Below, piece after piece: positions 26,045-38,567 of a stretch of DNA of 64,000 nt; position 1 is the stretch's first letter; each line of letters starts with the position of its first letter. A model generated the notes under the pieces. That model ran no database searches and had not been told where the DNA came from. It saw nothing but the letters and a program-made list of their open reading frames with translations. This DNA is from Dictyobacter kobayashii (lineage in GTDB: Bacteria; Chloroflexota; Ktedonobacteria; Ktedonobacterales; Ktedonobacteraceae). Where the stretch lies: contig NZ_BIFS01000001.1 in NCBI RefSeq assembly GCF_003967555.1, positions 62,001 through 126,000 of the forward strand, written 5' to 3'. The translations under genes and the position numbers were made by a program.

Positions 26045-29000
26045 ATGACGCAAAAAGAACCATTGTTCCTCAATATTTACCAGGCGGCTGCTTTCCTTGG
26101 GGTGAATCCAAATACAATCAAGCGCTGGACACGCGAGAAGAAATTAGCAGGCAAACAGGTCGGGACACAAGGGGGTTGGCTCTTTAGCAAAGAGGCATTA
26201 CTTCAGACTGTGAAAGATGAGCATCTTCCTATTAAGAACCCCCATACTCATAACACTAATGGCGATTCAAAATTAAAATCTACGCTTGATTTCCTCAGTG
26301 GTGGTGGGGAAATGGGCGAGCTCATACGCACTAAGGATTGGTCAAAAACATCGCTTGGCCCTGCCGAAAATTGGCCGCAAAGTTTAAAAACAATTGTGCG
26401 CATCATGCTAACTTCTCGTCAGCCTATCTGGATTGGCTGGGGTCCAGATCTGATCATGCTCTATAATGACCCCTATAAATCGATTGTTGGGGGAAAACAC
26501 CCTACTGCATTGGGTCAACCTACATCTGTAGTATGGCAGGAAATATGGGATTCTATCGAGCCACGCTTGCAGCGTGCAATGAGGGACAATGAGGGTACAT
26601 ACGATGAGGGCCTGCTCTTAATTATGGAGCGCCATGGTTATCAAGAAGAAACGTATTATACTTTCTCTTACAGTCCTGTACCAGCAGATGATGGAGGAGT
26701 GGGGGAATTATTTGTGCCAATACAGATGATACACAACACATTATTGAGGAAAGACAACTCAACTTACTGCATACCCTTGCGTCGTCCGCGGTTGAAGCAC
26801 GCACCATTGAAGATGCCTGCCATCTATGCGCAGCCAGTCTGGAACAGAATCCCTATGATTTCCCATTCGCTATGGTTTATTTGATAGATCAGGAGAAACA
26901 AGTAGCAACTCTGGCCGGCACCTCAGGCATTAAAACAGATCATCCAGTAGCTCCTGAAACTGTGGCGCTGACCGAGCACTCCTTCTGGCCTTTCAATGAA
27001 GTAATTAAAGCACGCCAGACTCAGTTGGTAACCAGATTGGATCGTCCATTTCACGATTTACCAACAGGTGCCTGGCACAAAGCTCCTTACAAGGCCGCAT
27101 TGTTACCAATGATATCATCTGGGCAAACAGGACAAACAAGTATTTTAATCGTTGGTTTGAATCCTTTTCGTGCCTTTGATGAAGAATATCAGCGCTTCCT
27201 TAGCCTTGTAGCAGGTCAGATCACAGCTAGTATCACAAATGTACAGGCATATGAAGAAGAGCGCAAACGAGCTGAGGCATTGGCAGAGATAGATCGTGCT
27301 AAAACTCTCTTTTTCAGTAATATCTCTCATGAGTTTCGCACTCCCCTCACATTGATGCTTGGCCCTATTGAAGAATTGTTATCAACACGCCAACATTTAT
27401 TGCCAGAACAATATGAAAATACTACTATTCTTCATCAGAATGCATTGCGCTTGCTAAAGCTTGTTAATACGCTCCTGGATTTTTCTCGTATAGAAGCGGG
27501 CAGAATGCAAGCCGTCTATACACCCACAGACCTTGCTACGATGACCATTGATCTGGTTAGTAATTTCCGCTCGGCTATTGAAAAAGCAGGCGTGCAATTA
27601 GTAGTAAATTGTCCCCCGCTTTCTTCTCCTGTCTATGTAGATCAGGGAATGTGGGAAAAAATTGTCATGAATCTCCTCTCCAATGCGTTCAAATATACGT
27701 TGCATGGTTGTATTACCGTAACCCTCCAACCACAAGGGACAAATGTGGTGTTCTCTGTTCAAGATACTGGGGTCGGCATTCCTGAGTCGGAACTCCCACA
27801 TATGTTTGAACGCTTCCATCGTGTCACTGGAGTTGAGGGTCGCACATATGAGGGTACCGGCATTGGCTTATCCCTTGTATATGAGCTAGTCAAATTACAC
27901 GAAGGAACTATCGAAGTTACCAGTACCCTGGGTGTTGGAAGTACCTTCACTATCTCCCTTCCATTCCACACCCACCAGGCAACACGAGCTTCCCATGCAA
28001 ATGTACAAAAAGCTACTTCTAGTCCACTTAGTACTACTTTGTATAAAAATGAGCTAACCAGCTTAATTCCTGGATATGAGCAACACTTTGAGTATATATC
28101 GGAAGAACAAGAGAGCATTCCTACCAGTTCACCAGCCATCTCTGAGGTCCAGCCAGGCGCTAAAGGAGAAATAATATCATCACGTATCTTGTTCGTTGAT
28201 GATAATGCGGATATGCGAGCTTATGTCAGTAGATTACTACGCGCGACTCATGATGTGCTGACCGTTCCGAATGGCAAAGCCGCACTTGAAGTCGTCAAAC
28301 AATATCATCCTGATCTAGTGTTGACGGATATTATGATGCCGGGCATGAATGGCTTTGAATTGCTTGAAGCACTTCGCTCTATGAAAGAGACAAGAAATAC
28401 ACCAGTCATCTTACTTTCCGCCCGAGCCGGGGAAGAGGCGCAGGTCGAGGGCATACAGGCAGGTGCTGACGATTATCTCATTAAACCGTTCAGCGCCCAG
28501 GAGCTATTGGCGCGTGTGAATACCCACCTGAAATTAGCCCGCATGCGCAAAGAAACCGAGGTGGCAATACAAACAGAGCAGGAACAGCTCTATGATTTAT
28601 TCTGGCAAGCACCCGCTGCGATTGCGGTAGTCGAAGGTCAGGATCATACCTTCGCCCTTGCTAATCCTTCGTATCAAAATTTATTTGATCGCACCCAGGA
28701 AGAGCTAGTAGGAAAAAGTTTCCGCAGGGTTTTCCCAGAAGTGAGCGGGCAAGGAATATATGAAATTTTCGATAATGTCTTTGAGTCAGGTGAAACCTTC
28801 ACCGCAGATGAGTTTCCAGTCATTTTTAATAAAGCTGACAATGAACAGCGATATTTTAACTTCGTTGTGCATCCTATCAAAGAAACTCGCAAGACTCAGG
28901 CTCGTATGCTCATTCTTGTTACTGAAGTCACTGAACAGGTTCTCACACGCCAATATATCAAGGAAAGTGAAGCACGCTTTCGAACCCTCGCTGATAACAT

Positions 29001-30381
29001 TCCTAACCTTGTCTGGATGGCTACTCCTGACGGCTGGCGGTATTGGTATAATTCTCGCTGGTATGATTATACGGGCAAAACATTTGAAGAGTTAAAGGGC
29101 TGGGGCTGGCAAGATACTCATCATCCCAGACAAGTTGAACAAATTGTAAATAAGATGAATCGATCCCTCCAAACAGGTGAGCCGTGGGAAGATACATTTA
29201 CGCTACGCAAATATGATGGCACCTATTCCTGGTTTCTGGCGCGTGCTATCCCTATCAGGAACGAGCAGGGGGAGATTATCCATTGGTTTGGCACCAATAC
29301 TGATATTACCGCTCTGAAGGAGGCAGAAGAAGAAACGCAAAAGTTGACGGCCATCCTTGAGGCAACGACAGACTTTGTTGCGACCGCTACGCTAGAAGGT
29401 AAATTACAGTACATCAATCAGGCGGGGAAAAATTTGGTTGGAGAGTCGGAAGCTCCATTGGAATCTATATATACCGCTTATCATCCCCTCTGGGCAGCAC
29501 AGATTGTTCAGGAAAAAGGTATACCAACGGCCCTCCAACACGGCATATGGACAGGTGAAACAGCTTTGTGCCATAAAAATGGTGTAGAGATCCCAGTTTC
29601 ACAGGTGATATTAGCACATAAAAATGATCAGGGAACCGTATCATACCTCTCTACTATCGCTCGCGATATTACTGAACAAAAACAACTGCAGCAGAAAAAG
29701 GATGACTTTATCGGGATCGTTAGCCATGAATTAAAAACTCCTGTTACCAGTGTCAAAGCCTATGCGCAGTTACTAGAGCGCCAGTTCCGCAAAGCCGGCG
29801 ATACTCGCTCTTCAAGCTTACTTGTTAAGATGGATGCACAATTAACCAAGCTAACAACATTGATTGGAGATCTATTAGATGTTACAAAGCTAGAGAGCGG
29901 TCAATTGCAATTGCATCCCTCCTCGTTTGATTACAATACCCTGGTCAAGGAGATTATAGAAGAAATACAACGCACAACGACCAAGGTCCTTCAGTTGGAA
30001 CTGGCGGAATCCGTGGTCCTTTGTGCTGATCGAGATCGTATTGGTCAGGTCCTCACCAATCTGCTGACAAATGCCATTAAATACTCTCCAAAAGCAGAAA
30101 AGGTATTGGTGCGCACAGAAATAAAAGGTGCATGTATCAGTACCTCTGTGCAAGATTTTGGCATCGGCATTCCTCAAGAAAAGCTACAACATATCTTCCA
30201 ACGCTTCTTCAGGGTTGAAGGCGATACTCAATCAACATATCCAGGCCTGGGGTTGGGACTATATATTTCTGCCGAATTTGTAAAACGACATCATGGTTCA
30301 ATCTATGTGGAAAGCGAGTCAGGCAAAGGATCTATATTCACATTTTCGTTACCATTAGACCAACAAGATGTAACCGCATAA
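26045..30381 (+). CDS. HTH-PAS-GAF hybrid sensor with two histidine-kinase modules, frameshifted once
   Basis: About 1445 aa if read through. Order: excisionase-type HTH (about 8-55, LNIYQAAAFLGVNPNTIKRW); PAS-like domain (about 85-225); GAF-like region; HisKA with SHEFRTPLTL and HATPase; receiver (FVDDNADM, LTDIMMPGMNG, LIKPFS); three PAS domains; a second HisKA (VSHELKTPVTSV) and HATPase (GLGLGLYIS). The frame breaks in the G5 run at 26701-26705. One more G gives GGIICANTDDTQHIIEERQL, joining smoothly to the ORF that starts formally at 26872. AGGAAGAG precedes the ATG at 26045. A DNA-binding HTH at the front of a hybrid kinase is unusual. The response regulator gene starts 18 bases after the stop. 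Confidence 0.85.
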
Positions 30382-30399
30382 GAGTGAAAGAAGCATACT

Positions 30400-30765
30400 A
30401 TGACTCAGCAAAAGAAAAAAATTTTCATCGCCGATGATGATGCAGCAATCCTCGATGCTCTGACACTTTTTCTAGAAGATGTAGGATATGAGGTAGAAAG
30501 CACAAAAGATGGCGCTACTATAGGAACCTTCCCTCATGGCTATCCCGACCTTTTACTTCTGGATATTCGTCTGTCCGGTTGGAATGGGCAAGATGTATGC
30601 CGGCATTTAAAGAGTCAGGAGGAAACAAAAAAACTACCTATTATCCTCATCTCAGCTAATCGAGAAACAGAACATATCGCCTGCGAAGCAGGTGCTGATG
30701 ATTTTTTAGCTAAGCCTTTTGACCTGGATGATCTGCTAGCAAAAATCGAGCAACATATAATATAG
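30400..30765 (+). CDS. Single-domain response regulator
   Basis: 121 aa receiver: FIADDDAA (acidic residues), LLLDIRLSGW (phospho-Asp), LISANRE and LAKPFDLDD (Lys). No output domain. It starts 18 bases after the big hybrid kinase gene and is almost certainly its co-transcribed partner, relaying phosphate from one of the two kinase modules. Confidence 0.92.
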   Translation: MTQQKKKIFIADDDAAILDALTLFLEDVGYEVESTKDGATIGTFPHGYPDLLLLDIRLSGWNGQDVCRHLKSQEETKKLPIILISANRETEHIACEAGADDFLAKPFDLDDLLAKIEQHII

Positions 30766-30828
30766 GCCGCATCCACGAAGAAACCGAAGGAACCTATAAA
30801 AAATTATGGCATGTAAATATTAAAGACC

Positions 30829-30857
30829 AGGACCCTATTGAGTCCTGGTCTTTCTTC
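30829..30857. terminator. Bidirectional terminator
   Basis: aaagaccaggac and gtcctggtctttc form a 12-bp stem with A/T runs on both sides, between the convergent response regulator and phosphoketolase genes. Confidence 0.85.
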
Positions 30858-30862
30858 AAAAG

Positions 30863-33298
30863 TTAGTGCCATTGCCATTCGACAATTTCTTGCGGATCTG
30901 ATCCGTGAGCCTGTATATAGTTTCGGTGTTCGGTGAGACGATATTCGTAATGGCTGACACGCTCGTTCACACGTGCGGCTACACGAGGATTGTGGGCCGC
31001 CGCTTGACGAATAGCCTGTATAACAAGGTGATAACGACTGGTTCCGTTGCGCACATTCATATCAAATGGGGTCGTTGTCGTTCCTTCTTCACGATAACCG
31101 TTGATAATCAAGCGGTCAATATTGTGACGGCCAAACAACAGTTGCTTGACAGCCGATGGATAACCATGGAAATTGATGATCACGGGACGGTCTTTGGTGA
31201 AAAGCGCCTCAAACATGTCTTGATTCAAACCATGTGGATGGTCAGATTCATTCTCCAGGATAAACAGATCTGTGACGTTGACGACCCGCACCCTCAGCTC
31301 AGGCAGTTCGTCGCGTAAAATTTGTGCTGCGGCTAATACTTCCAGGGTCAGGTTGTCACCAATACCTACAAGTACGACATCTGGATCAACACCGTCATCT
31401 GTACTAGCCCATGACCAGATTGATGCGCCAGCGCGGCAATGTGCGATAGCTTCATCCATCGAAAGCCATTGCGGCATGCGCTGCTTGTTTGCAATGATGA
31501 GATTCACCTTTCCTTTGCTTTGGAGGCAGTGATCCATCGTGCTAACAAGACAGTTCGCATCAGGTGGAAGATAAACCCGAGACACTAAAGCTTTTTTGTT
31601 AAGCACAGAGTTGATGAAACCAGGATTCTGATGGGAAAATCCATTGTGCTCCTGTCTCCATAATGTAGAGGTTTCCAGGTAGTTGAGTGAAGGAACGGGA
31701 AGGCGCCAGGGGAATTCACTAGAAATTTTAAGGAATTTCGAGAACTGGTCCATCATCGATACGATAATATTTAAAAATGCTTCATAGGTTGGGAAAAGGC
31801 CATGCCGTCCGGTGAGAATATAACCCTGTAACCAGGCCTGACAATCATGTTCACTAAGTACCTCGATCACTTGTCCACCCTGCGCTGCAACCTTTTCATT
31901 ATGCGGAGGAACCGGCCACTCATATTCGCGCGGCTTAACATCTAACACTGCACCCAGTTTGTTTGATTGCAATTCATCCGGGCTAAAAATGCGGAAAAGC
32001 TGGGGATTTTGACGAATTACATCCCGCAGGTAGAGCGCTACCTGTTCCATGCTGCTGACATTCGTGCCTCCACGGCGTGTCGGCATACCACGGTCCTCTT
32101 GAACAGCATAGTTTGTAATATCTGGCAGTTCCAGGTCACGGGTAATCTTTCCACCATAAGTATGTGGATTCTTCCCCATACGCCGATCCCCAACCGGGCA
32201 TTGCTCTAAGATCTCAGTTTTAGGTCGCCCCTCCTCGGTAATAAGCTCTTCAAGGTGATATGAGCGTAGCCATTGCTCTAGCAAGGCTAGATGTGCAGGG
32301 TTCGTCTTTGGATCTTCAATTGGCACCTGGTGAGAACGATAAGAGCCAACGATTGGTTGACCATCTAATTCTTTGATTGCAGTCATCCCTTTAGGCGTTC
32401 GCATGATGATAAGCGGCCAATAGGGTTTCACTATTGGATTTCCCTCACGTGCTGCTTGCTGAATGGTTCGGATTTCCTGGTATGCCCAATCCAGTGCACC
32501 ATACATTTGAGCATCCAGATCATCATGCTCTCCACCTTCGACAATCTGTATCTGATATCCATACCCGGTAAAGAGATTGGTGAGCTCCTCATCACTCATG
32601 GTACCATAGATGGTTGGGTTAGAGATTTTATAACCATTGAGATGAAGTATTGGCAATACTGCGCCTGATTCGGCTGGATTAAGAAACTTGTAGCTATGCC
32701 AGGCTGTAGCGGTGGGGCCTGTCTCTGCTTCGCCATCTCCCACAATACAGGCCACCACAACGTCTGGATTATCCATGGCCGCGCCAAAGGCTGTCGCTAA
32801 TGCATATCCAAGCTCTCCCCCTTCGTGAATCGTGCCCGGTACGCCAGGATAGAGGTGACTGGGAAAACCACCAGGCCAGGAGAAATTGCGTATAAAAGTA
32901 TGTATTCCCTGTTTATCAAAAGTAAGCTCGGGGTAGAAGTCATGGAGCGATCCTTCAAGATAGAGGTTGGCAAGATTCGCTGGTGCTCCATGTCCTGGCC
33001 CTGTCACTAAAAACATGTCTATATCATATTGTAGAATAAGACGATTTAAATGCGCATATACAAGGTTGATTCCCGGGCTCGTCCCCCAGTGTCCAAGCAA
33101 ACGATCTTTTATATGCTCAGGTTTCAAGGGCTCTTCCAACAGAACATTATCTCTCAAAAAGATTTGTGCTGCGGCCAGGTAATTAGTAAAGCGTCGATAA
33201 CGAGCAATCGCATCTAATGTATCAGCATGCTGCGCACGAATATCCGCTGCGGCAATCGGCTCTCGCGCAGAGGTGCTATAAGTCAACTGTTTTGCCAT
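30863..33298 (-). CDS. xfp: Xylulose-5-phosphate/fructose-6-phosphate phosphoketolase
   Basis: Thiamine-diphosphate enzyme that splits xylulose-5-P (and often fructose-6-P) to acetyl-P plus glyceraldehyde-3-P (or erythrose-4-P). About 811 aa, typical of the family. Visible landmarks are GHWGTSPG, TGPGHGAPA, the Gly-rich GGELGYALATAFGAAMDNPD leading to CIVGDGEAETGP (thiamine-diphosphate/Mg motif GDGE), and QEHNGFSHQNPG. I take ATG 33298 as start, with AGGAG 11 bases upstream; a GTG two codons earlier is possible. It stands alone, with no acetate kinase or pentose genes adjacent. Confidence 0.96.
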   Translation of the reverse strand: MAKQLTYSTSAREPIAAADIRAQHADTLDAIARYRRFTNYLAAAQIFLRDNVLLEEPLKPEHIKDRLLGHWGTSPGINLVYAHLNRLILQYDIDMFLVTGPGHGAPANLANLYLEGSLHDFYPELTFDKQGIHTFIRNFSWPGGFPSHLYPGVPGTIHEGGELGYALATAFGAAMDNPDVVVACIVGDGEAETGPTATAWHSYKFLNPAESGAVLPILHLNGYKISNPTIYGTMSDEELTNLFTGYGYQIQIVEGGEHDDLDAQMYGALDWAYQEIRTIQQAAREGNPIVKPYWPLIIMRTPKGMTAIKELDGQPIVGSYRSHQVPIEDPKTNPAHLALLEQWLRSYHLEELITEEGRPKTEILEQCPVGDRRMGKNPHTYGGKITRDLELPDITNYAVQEDRGMPTRRGGTNVSSMEQVALYLRDVIRQNPQLFRIFSPDELQSNKLGAVLDVKPREYEWPVPPHNEKVAAQGGQVIEVLSEHDCQAWLQGYILTGRHGLFPTYEAFLNIIVSMMDQFSKFLKISSEFPWRLPVPSLNYLETSTLWRQEHNGFSHQNPGFINSVLNKKALVSRVYLPPDANCLVSTMDHCLQSKGKVNLIIANKQRMPQWLSMDEAIAHCRAGASIWSWASTDDGVDPDVVLVGIGDNLTLEVLAAAQILRDELPELRVRVVNVTDLFILENESDHPHGLNQDMFEALFTKDRPVIINFHGYPSAVKQLLFGRHNIDRLIINGYREEGTTTTPFDMNVRNGTSRYHLVIQAIRQAAAHNPRVAARVNERVSHYEYRLTEHRNYIQAHGSDPQEIVEWQWH

Positions 33299-33557
33299 AG
33301 CCACGACTTCTCCTTTTTATTAGAACGAAATTTCCGTCTCTCCTTTAGGCCTATCCTTGTTTTTCTTTTCTTATCAAATCGTCTCAGGCCCGGATGTCTA
33401 CCATCGAGATGTTTACTATAAAGAGGAACACCCTCTCAGTCTGTATACGGAAATACATCAACAAATGTAAACATCTCACCTTAAAGCACACTAAACATCC
33501 GCTTACTTTTACCTTTTCTGACTATATTCTTAATTTTTAGTACTATAGTCGGCATAT

Positions 33558-36500
33558 CTATGCAAAAGCTATGGGGGATGGCATCTTGTAGGCGCTACTG
33601 TGCAGCAAATGATTAATGAGAATAGCCGCCAGCGCACCACCTGCTGTCAAGATCCAGGCCGATGGAGGAAGGATGACGAGATTGAGAAGCCTGCGCAATG
33701 ATGGGATAGCAAATGCTGCTAACAATACACCTAGTGAACCGCCAACGGCGCCAAGCACGGGACGCGTCAGGTGTCCTTCTGAACGACCGGCCATCAAGGT
33801 CTGTGCAAGTTGTGTGGAGACGATGCTAGCAAAGGCCACAGAGCGAGCCTGGGGCAAAGAACCCCTGCCAAGCGTGATAAAGTAAGCGGCAAGTGATGGA
33901 AGCGCGGTGGCCAGCCCACGGCGCAAAACCTCTTTGCGCAAGGAGGTATCCAGCGCCGCTGTACCTTCGCGCCGGAGTTGCACTAGATTGCGGTGCTCTG
34001 GTTGCTGTAAAATGACGGCCAGCGCAGGCAAAATATCGGTAATCGCATTTACTGCCAGAATCTGCCCTACTGTTAAAGGGGTATTGGCTCCAAGTAGGCT
34101 GGCTCCCACCACCAGACCCAGTTCACCCATATTTCCACCTAATAATAGCCCAAGCGAGCGACGCATATTGCGCCAGAAACTACGACCTTCGACACATCCT
34201 TTAACTAACGTTGAGAAATCGTCATCAGCAAGGACTACATCGGCTGTTTGTCGGGCCACTTCCGTTCCACTTTTCCCCATCGCTATACCAATATCCGCCA
34301 GACGCAAGGCGGGAGCGTCATTGACACCATCTCCAGTCATAGCCACTGTATGGCCTTGTCGGTGTAGACTCTCAATGATCCGTAATTTATCGAGGGGCGT
34401 GGCTCTCGCAATCACAACGGCGTTTTTTAGCAGATGATCGAGATCACCGTTCTGTAGATCCCCAATTGCGGCTGCGTTCAAGACTTCTTCATTGCCATTG
34501 AGCAAGCCAGCCTCCTGTGCGATCGCGCGGGCAGTTACAGGATGATCTCCAGTAATCATGACCACCCTTACTCCTGCCTCCTGGCAATGTCTCACTGCTT
34601 CATAGACAGTGGGGCGCAGAGGATCATTAATGCCTACAAAACCAAGGGCAGTTAGATGCTGGGGATCATCGAGAGGTATATCTTTCTTTCCTTCGGCCAC
34701 CATTAACACCCTTAACCCTCGTTTTGCCAGTTGGCGCGATCGCTCCAAAAGCATTGCTCGTCTGGCCTCATCCAATGGCTTTTCTACCCCACCTTGTAGT
34801 AAAGAATGACAACGAGAGATCAGCGTTTCAGGTGCTCCTTTTATACAGAGCTTTCCCTGGGCAATGGTGACGTAAAAAGAACGTATCGGATCAAAGGACA
34901 GTTCTGCCTGGTGCTTGAAATGCACCTGTTCGCTCAATCCGGCCTCTATGGCTCCTTGAACCACTGCGACATCAGTAGCATGTGCATAGGCGCCCTGTGC
35001 ATCGGGATGTGGACTTGCCAGTGCGGCGGTGAGTAGGACGCGAGACAAAGCTTCAGGCAAGCCCTGCGCTAGCGTGGCCTCCTGATCAACATCAGCCACA
35101 ACGCTTAGTTGCAAGTGCCCTTTGGTCATTGTTCCTGTTTTATCTGTGCAGATAACATCTACACGACCGAGCGCCTCGACTGAGGAGAGTCGTCGTACGA
35201 TCGCGTTGCTTTTAGCCAGGCGGCGCGCTACCCCGGTCTCCCCTACTCTAGAAAGTAGTGGTAATCCTTCAGGTACACCTGCAAGAGCGACGGTCGCTCC
35301 TATGGACAGAATAGTTGTGAATGGCTGCCCCCAAAGTAGCCCGGCCGCGACAACCAGCGCGCCACCGGCCGCAGATATTGGTAAGAAGAGGCTCAGGATA
35401 CGACTCAGCCGTACGCCCAATGGATTGGGTTGCTCATTTTCTTCCGTGAGCGCGAGTCGGGTTGCGCCCATTCTCGTTTGCCCCTCAACCGCAACTACCA
35501 CAGCACGCGCGGTACCAGTTGTCACATTACTCCCATCCAGCACAATACGTTCGGCGTCACTTCCTCCTATCGCCATTTTGCTGACAGGTAACGACTCTCC
35601 GGTAAGCGCCGCCTCATCTACCTCCAGACCCTGTGAGTCAATTACCCGCGCATCAGCCACGATGCGATCGCCAGCTGCCAGCAGCAGAATATCACCTGGT
35701 ACAATTTCTGTGGATGGTAACATTTTTTCCTGCTTGTCGCGTAAAACACGCGCATGTGATACCCCTATTTTTCGTAATGTCTCAGCAACCTGGTTGCCTT
35801 TGTGTTCTTGCCAGACACCAATGATGGTGTTGGCCGCAATGGTTGCTCCAATGATAACGACATCTCCGATTGAGCCGAACATGAGTGAAAGAGTCGCTCC
35901 TGCTGCGAGAATACCAGTCAGGGGTGAATGTAACTGTTCCAGTACTGCCGTCCTCAGAACATTGCGTTGCTCAAGTTCCGGCGCTTTGTGCCGGCGTTGC
36001 TGTGCCTGCTTATTGGTCAGTCCTTGCCTGCTCGTATTCAGTATGCGGAGTACATCATCCACGCTTTGCCTTCCCCAGCGCTCTGGTTGTGGATCAACCA
36101 GGCGAGCAATGGTTGAGCGTGTACGTTTGCCACCTCGCAATCGAAACCACCCATCAGCCAGCGCGGCCAGCGAGGTAATATAGACAATACGTGAGGCAAT
36201 CCTGACCTCGGGAATCCCTCTAATACCCCAGATGATACCGCCAAGCGCGGAAACAATTGAGAGACCAACGGCATCGCGCGCGGCAGCATCATGCCTTGCC
36301 CCGGCATCAATGATCGCGGCTACAGCAGTAAGGTCAGGAGCCAGCAGGTCCGCACGTGCAAGAAAACGACTGCGGTCAGCGGTCAGGCCAATCGCCAGGT
36401 CACAGGCGGCAAAACCTGCCATCGCTCCCACATTATCCGATACAAATGCGACTAGCTCGCCCCTTTTTTGCCGCTCGGCAATGATTTTGAGGGCTGAGTC

Positions 36501-38377
36501 GCTTTCAATCAAGGCAATATGCGCTCGCTGCGCCAGTCCTCGCAATGCCAGCTCATCACCCTGGGAAAGTAATGCCAATTCGACACCAGCACGCTGACAG
36601 GTCTCAACCAATGTTGCGACCTCAGTTGCAAGACGTGGGCGTAACGCGAAAATAGCCAGCGGCTTCTCTTCATGTTCTCGGTGAAGGACCAGTACATAGT
36701 TACCCCTCTGACGCAGATACCCAGCCTCTGGCAGAGCTTCCCAGTTATCTATCGGTCCAAGTGTGTAGCGTACACCGTCCGAGGAAGCAGTTGCTACCTT
36801 GCCATCAAAACTGCCATTGGTCGCCTGAGTAATACTACTCGTACCGAAGATATTTCCCCACGGCGAACCTGCGGCAAGAGCGATGCCTGCAGCATGCATT
36901 AATACTTCGGTGGCATCCATATCATCACTTAAGGGTAATGCATTGGTGAGCTCAAGCTTTTCAGTCAGCAAGCGAGCATTATCCAACAACACCAGATTGG
37001 GGAGACGGATGGTCCTGGCAAGACGAGTGCCAACAATAGTAACTCCTGCACGTAGTACGCGCGCATTTGCATGTAGGTTTGCACTATCCATACCAATGGA
37101 AGCAGGACGAGGATTGACAAGCAATAATGCTGTGAATGCCTGCCCAAATGAACCGGTGAGCAGACCCGTCAGGGCAGCATAGCCCAACGAGAGAGGGCTC
37201 TGTATACGTTGATACTGATCATAGAGGGTGGGGGCAACAGGTTCAGGGCGAGGCTGTGGTATAAAACGCTCAAAAGATGTTCCACCTCTTAGTTGCACAA
37301 CAAATGGTCCACCATAGAGGCGAGCACCCGGGGGTATTATCGCACCCGGGTAGATAGGTAGTGGCATACCATCCAGGCCGGTAGCCGTTCCTGTTCCCTC
37401 ATGAATGTTTGCGCTCAGAGGCACTCGCTCACCACTCCCCAGGCGGATAATCGCATCTGATTGAGCCGAAGGTGCTTGCTCCACGCGCTTCTCATGAGAG
37501 AGCCAGGCTGCACGCCGTGCTTGTACCTCAGTAAATAAACGGAGCGCTTCGGCACCAGCAACAGCCAGGCCAAGGGGGTTGCTAGAAAGGGTTAGTAGAA
37601 CGATACCAGGCATAGTAAAGAGCAGATCAGCTATAGAACGTCCAAATACATGGCGCAGTCCAGTGCGAACAGGTGGGAATCCCTGGAGAAGGCCAATAGC
37701 CCCCGCAGCATAAGCAGCGGTTTCCGCCCCAGGCAGGGGCTCTTCATGTCTGGTAATTCGGCGAGTTGCTAAAAAAACCAGGCCGAGGACCGTTCCCAAT
37801 ATGCGTGTGGTACTCTGAATCAAGGGACTGGGATCAAGTGGATAAGCAGGGCGATCTTCGCCAGGTAGATCAGGTAACTCTATTCCAGCTACATCAGAAA
37901 TCAGTTCGTCCAGTTCTGTCTCGTGCGCTGAGAACTCTACCAATACGCGGCCAGTTAAGGGATTAGCGTGTGCACTTACGCCGGGTCGCTTTTCCAGCCG
38001 CTCGACCACACGCTTTGCCAGATGAGGGTCCCTATCCAGGCCACGCACCGCGATGCGTACACGCACTGTTTTACCCTGTTTTTCACGTACAACTGGTGGC
38101 AACTCAGGCTCAGTTGGATGGTTATTGATCAGTTCTAGGTCGAGCGTTTGTATTTTGTGTAGAATGGCCTGTTCATTAAGAATGGTGGGATCAATAAGAC
38201 AAGAATATTTCCTGTAACTGGATTGGCCTGAATACGCTGTATCCCTTGGACCTGATGTAGTTGCATCTCGATATAACGTTTTCCCTGGCCAGACCATCCT
38301 GGCACGTGTACACGTATACGCCCTGTTGTAGCATGCACGACACAAGGTTCCGTAACAACCATTTCCGCTTCACTCAT
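33558..38377 (-). CDS. CtpI/CtpH-like double P-type ATPase, N-terminus frameshifted
   Basis: About 1605 aa if read from ATG 38377. The N-terminus (MSEAEMVVTEPCVVHATTGR) is an HMA_2-like domain without CxxC. A second one follows (VRVRIAVRGLDRDPHLAKRV). A first ATPase-like half has LVLLDNARLLTEKLE where DKTGT should be. A complete second half has ALTGESLPVS, ICTDKTGTMT, VVMITGDHPVTARAIA and MTGDGVNDAPALRLADIGIAMG. This inactive-plus-active layout and length match mycobacterial CtpI/CtpH. The ion is unknown. The frame shifts near 38195-38200, apparently by one lost base; without the fix the ORF from 38345 has a nonsense N-terminus. Just upstream on the same strand lie two small genes (38568-39279). 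Confidence 0.88.
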
Positions 38378-38567
38378 GACGATTGCCCACCCTTCTTTTG
38401 TAAAGAGATCAGACTCACCTGAAGAGGGATTTCTCTCCTTCTTCTCTTCTAAATAGACATCGTCAAAACCATAAAACAGGCAAGCGTCATATTATTGAAT
38501 TTTGTTTATCAGGGCAGAAAATGAGCTTAAGCAGAGCCTTTCGAATATCGGTGGCTGAAACACCCTC

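Noticed and set aside
35122..36183. 353-codon plus-strand ORF opposite the P-type ATPase
   Set aside because: It lies wholly antisense to a well-conserved ATPase region, has Ser/Arg/Thr-rich composition typical of a complement-strand frame, and matches no family.
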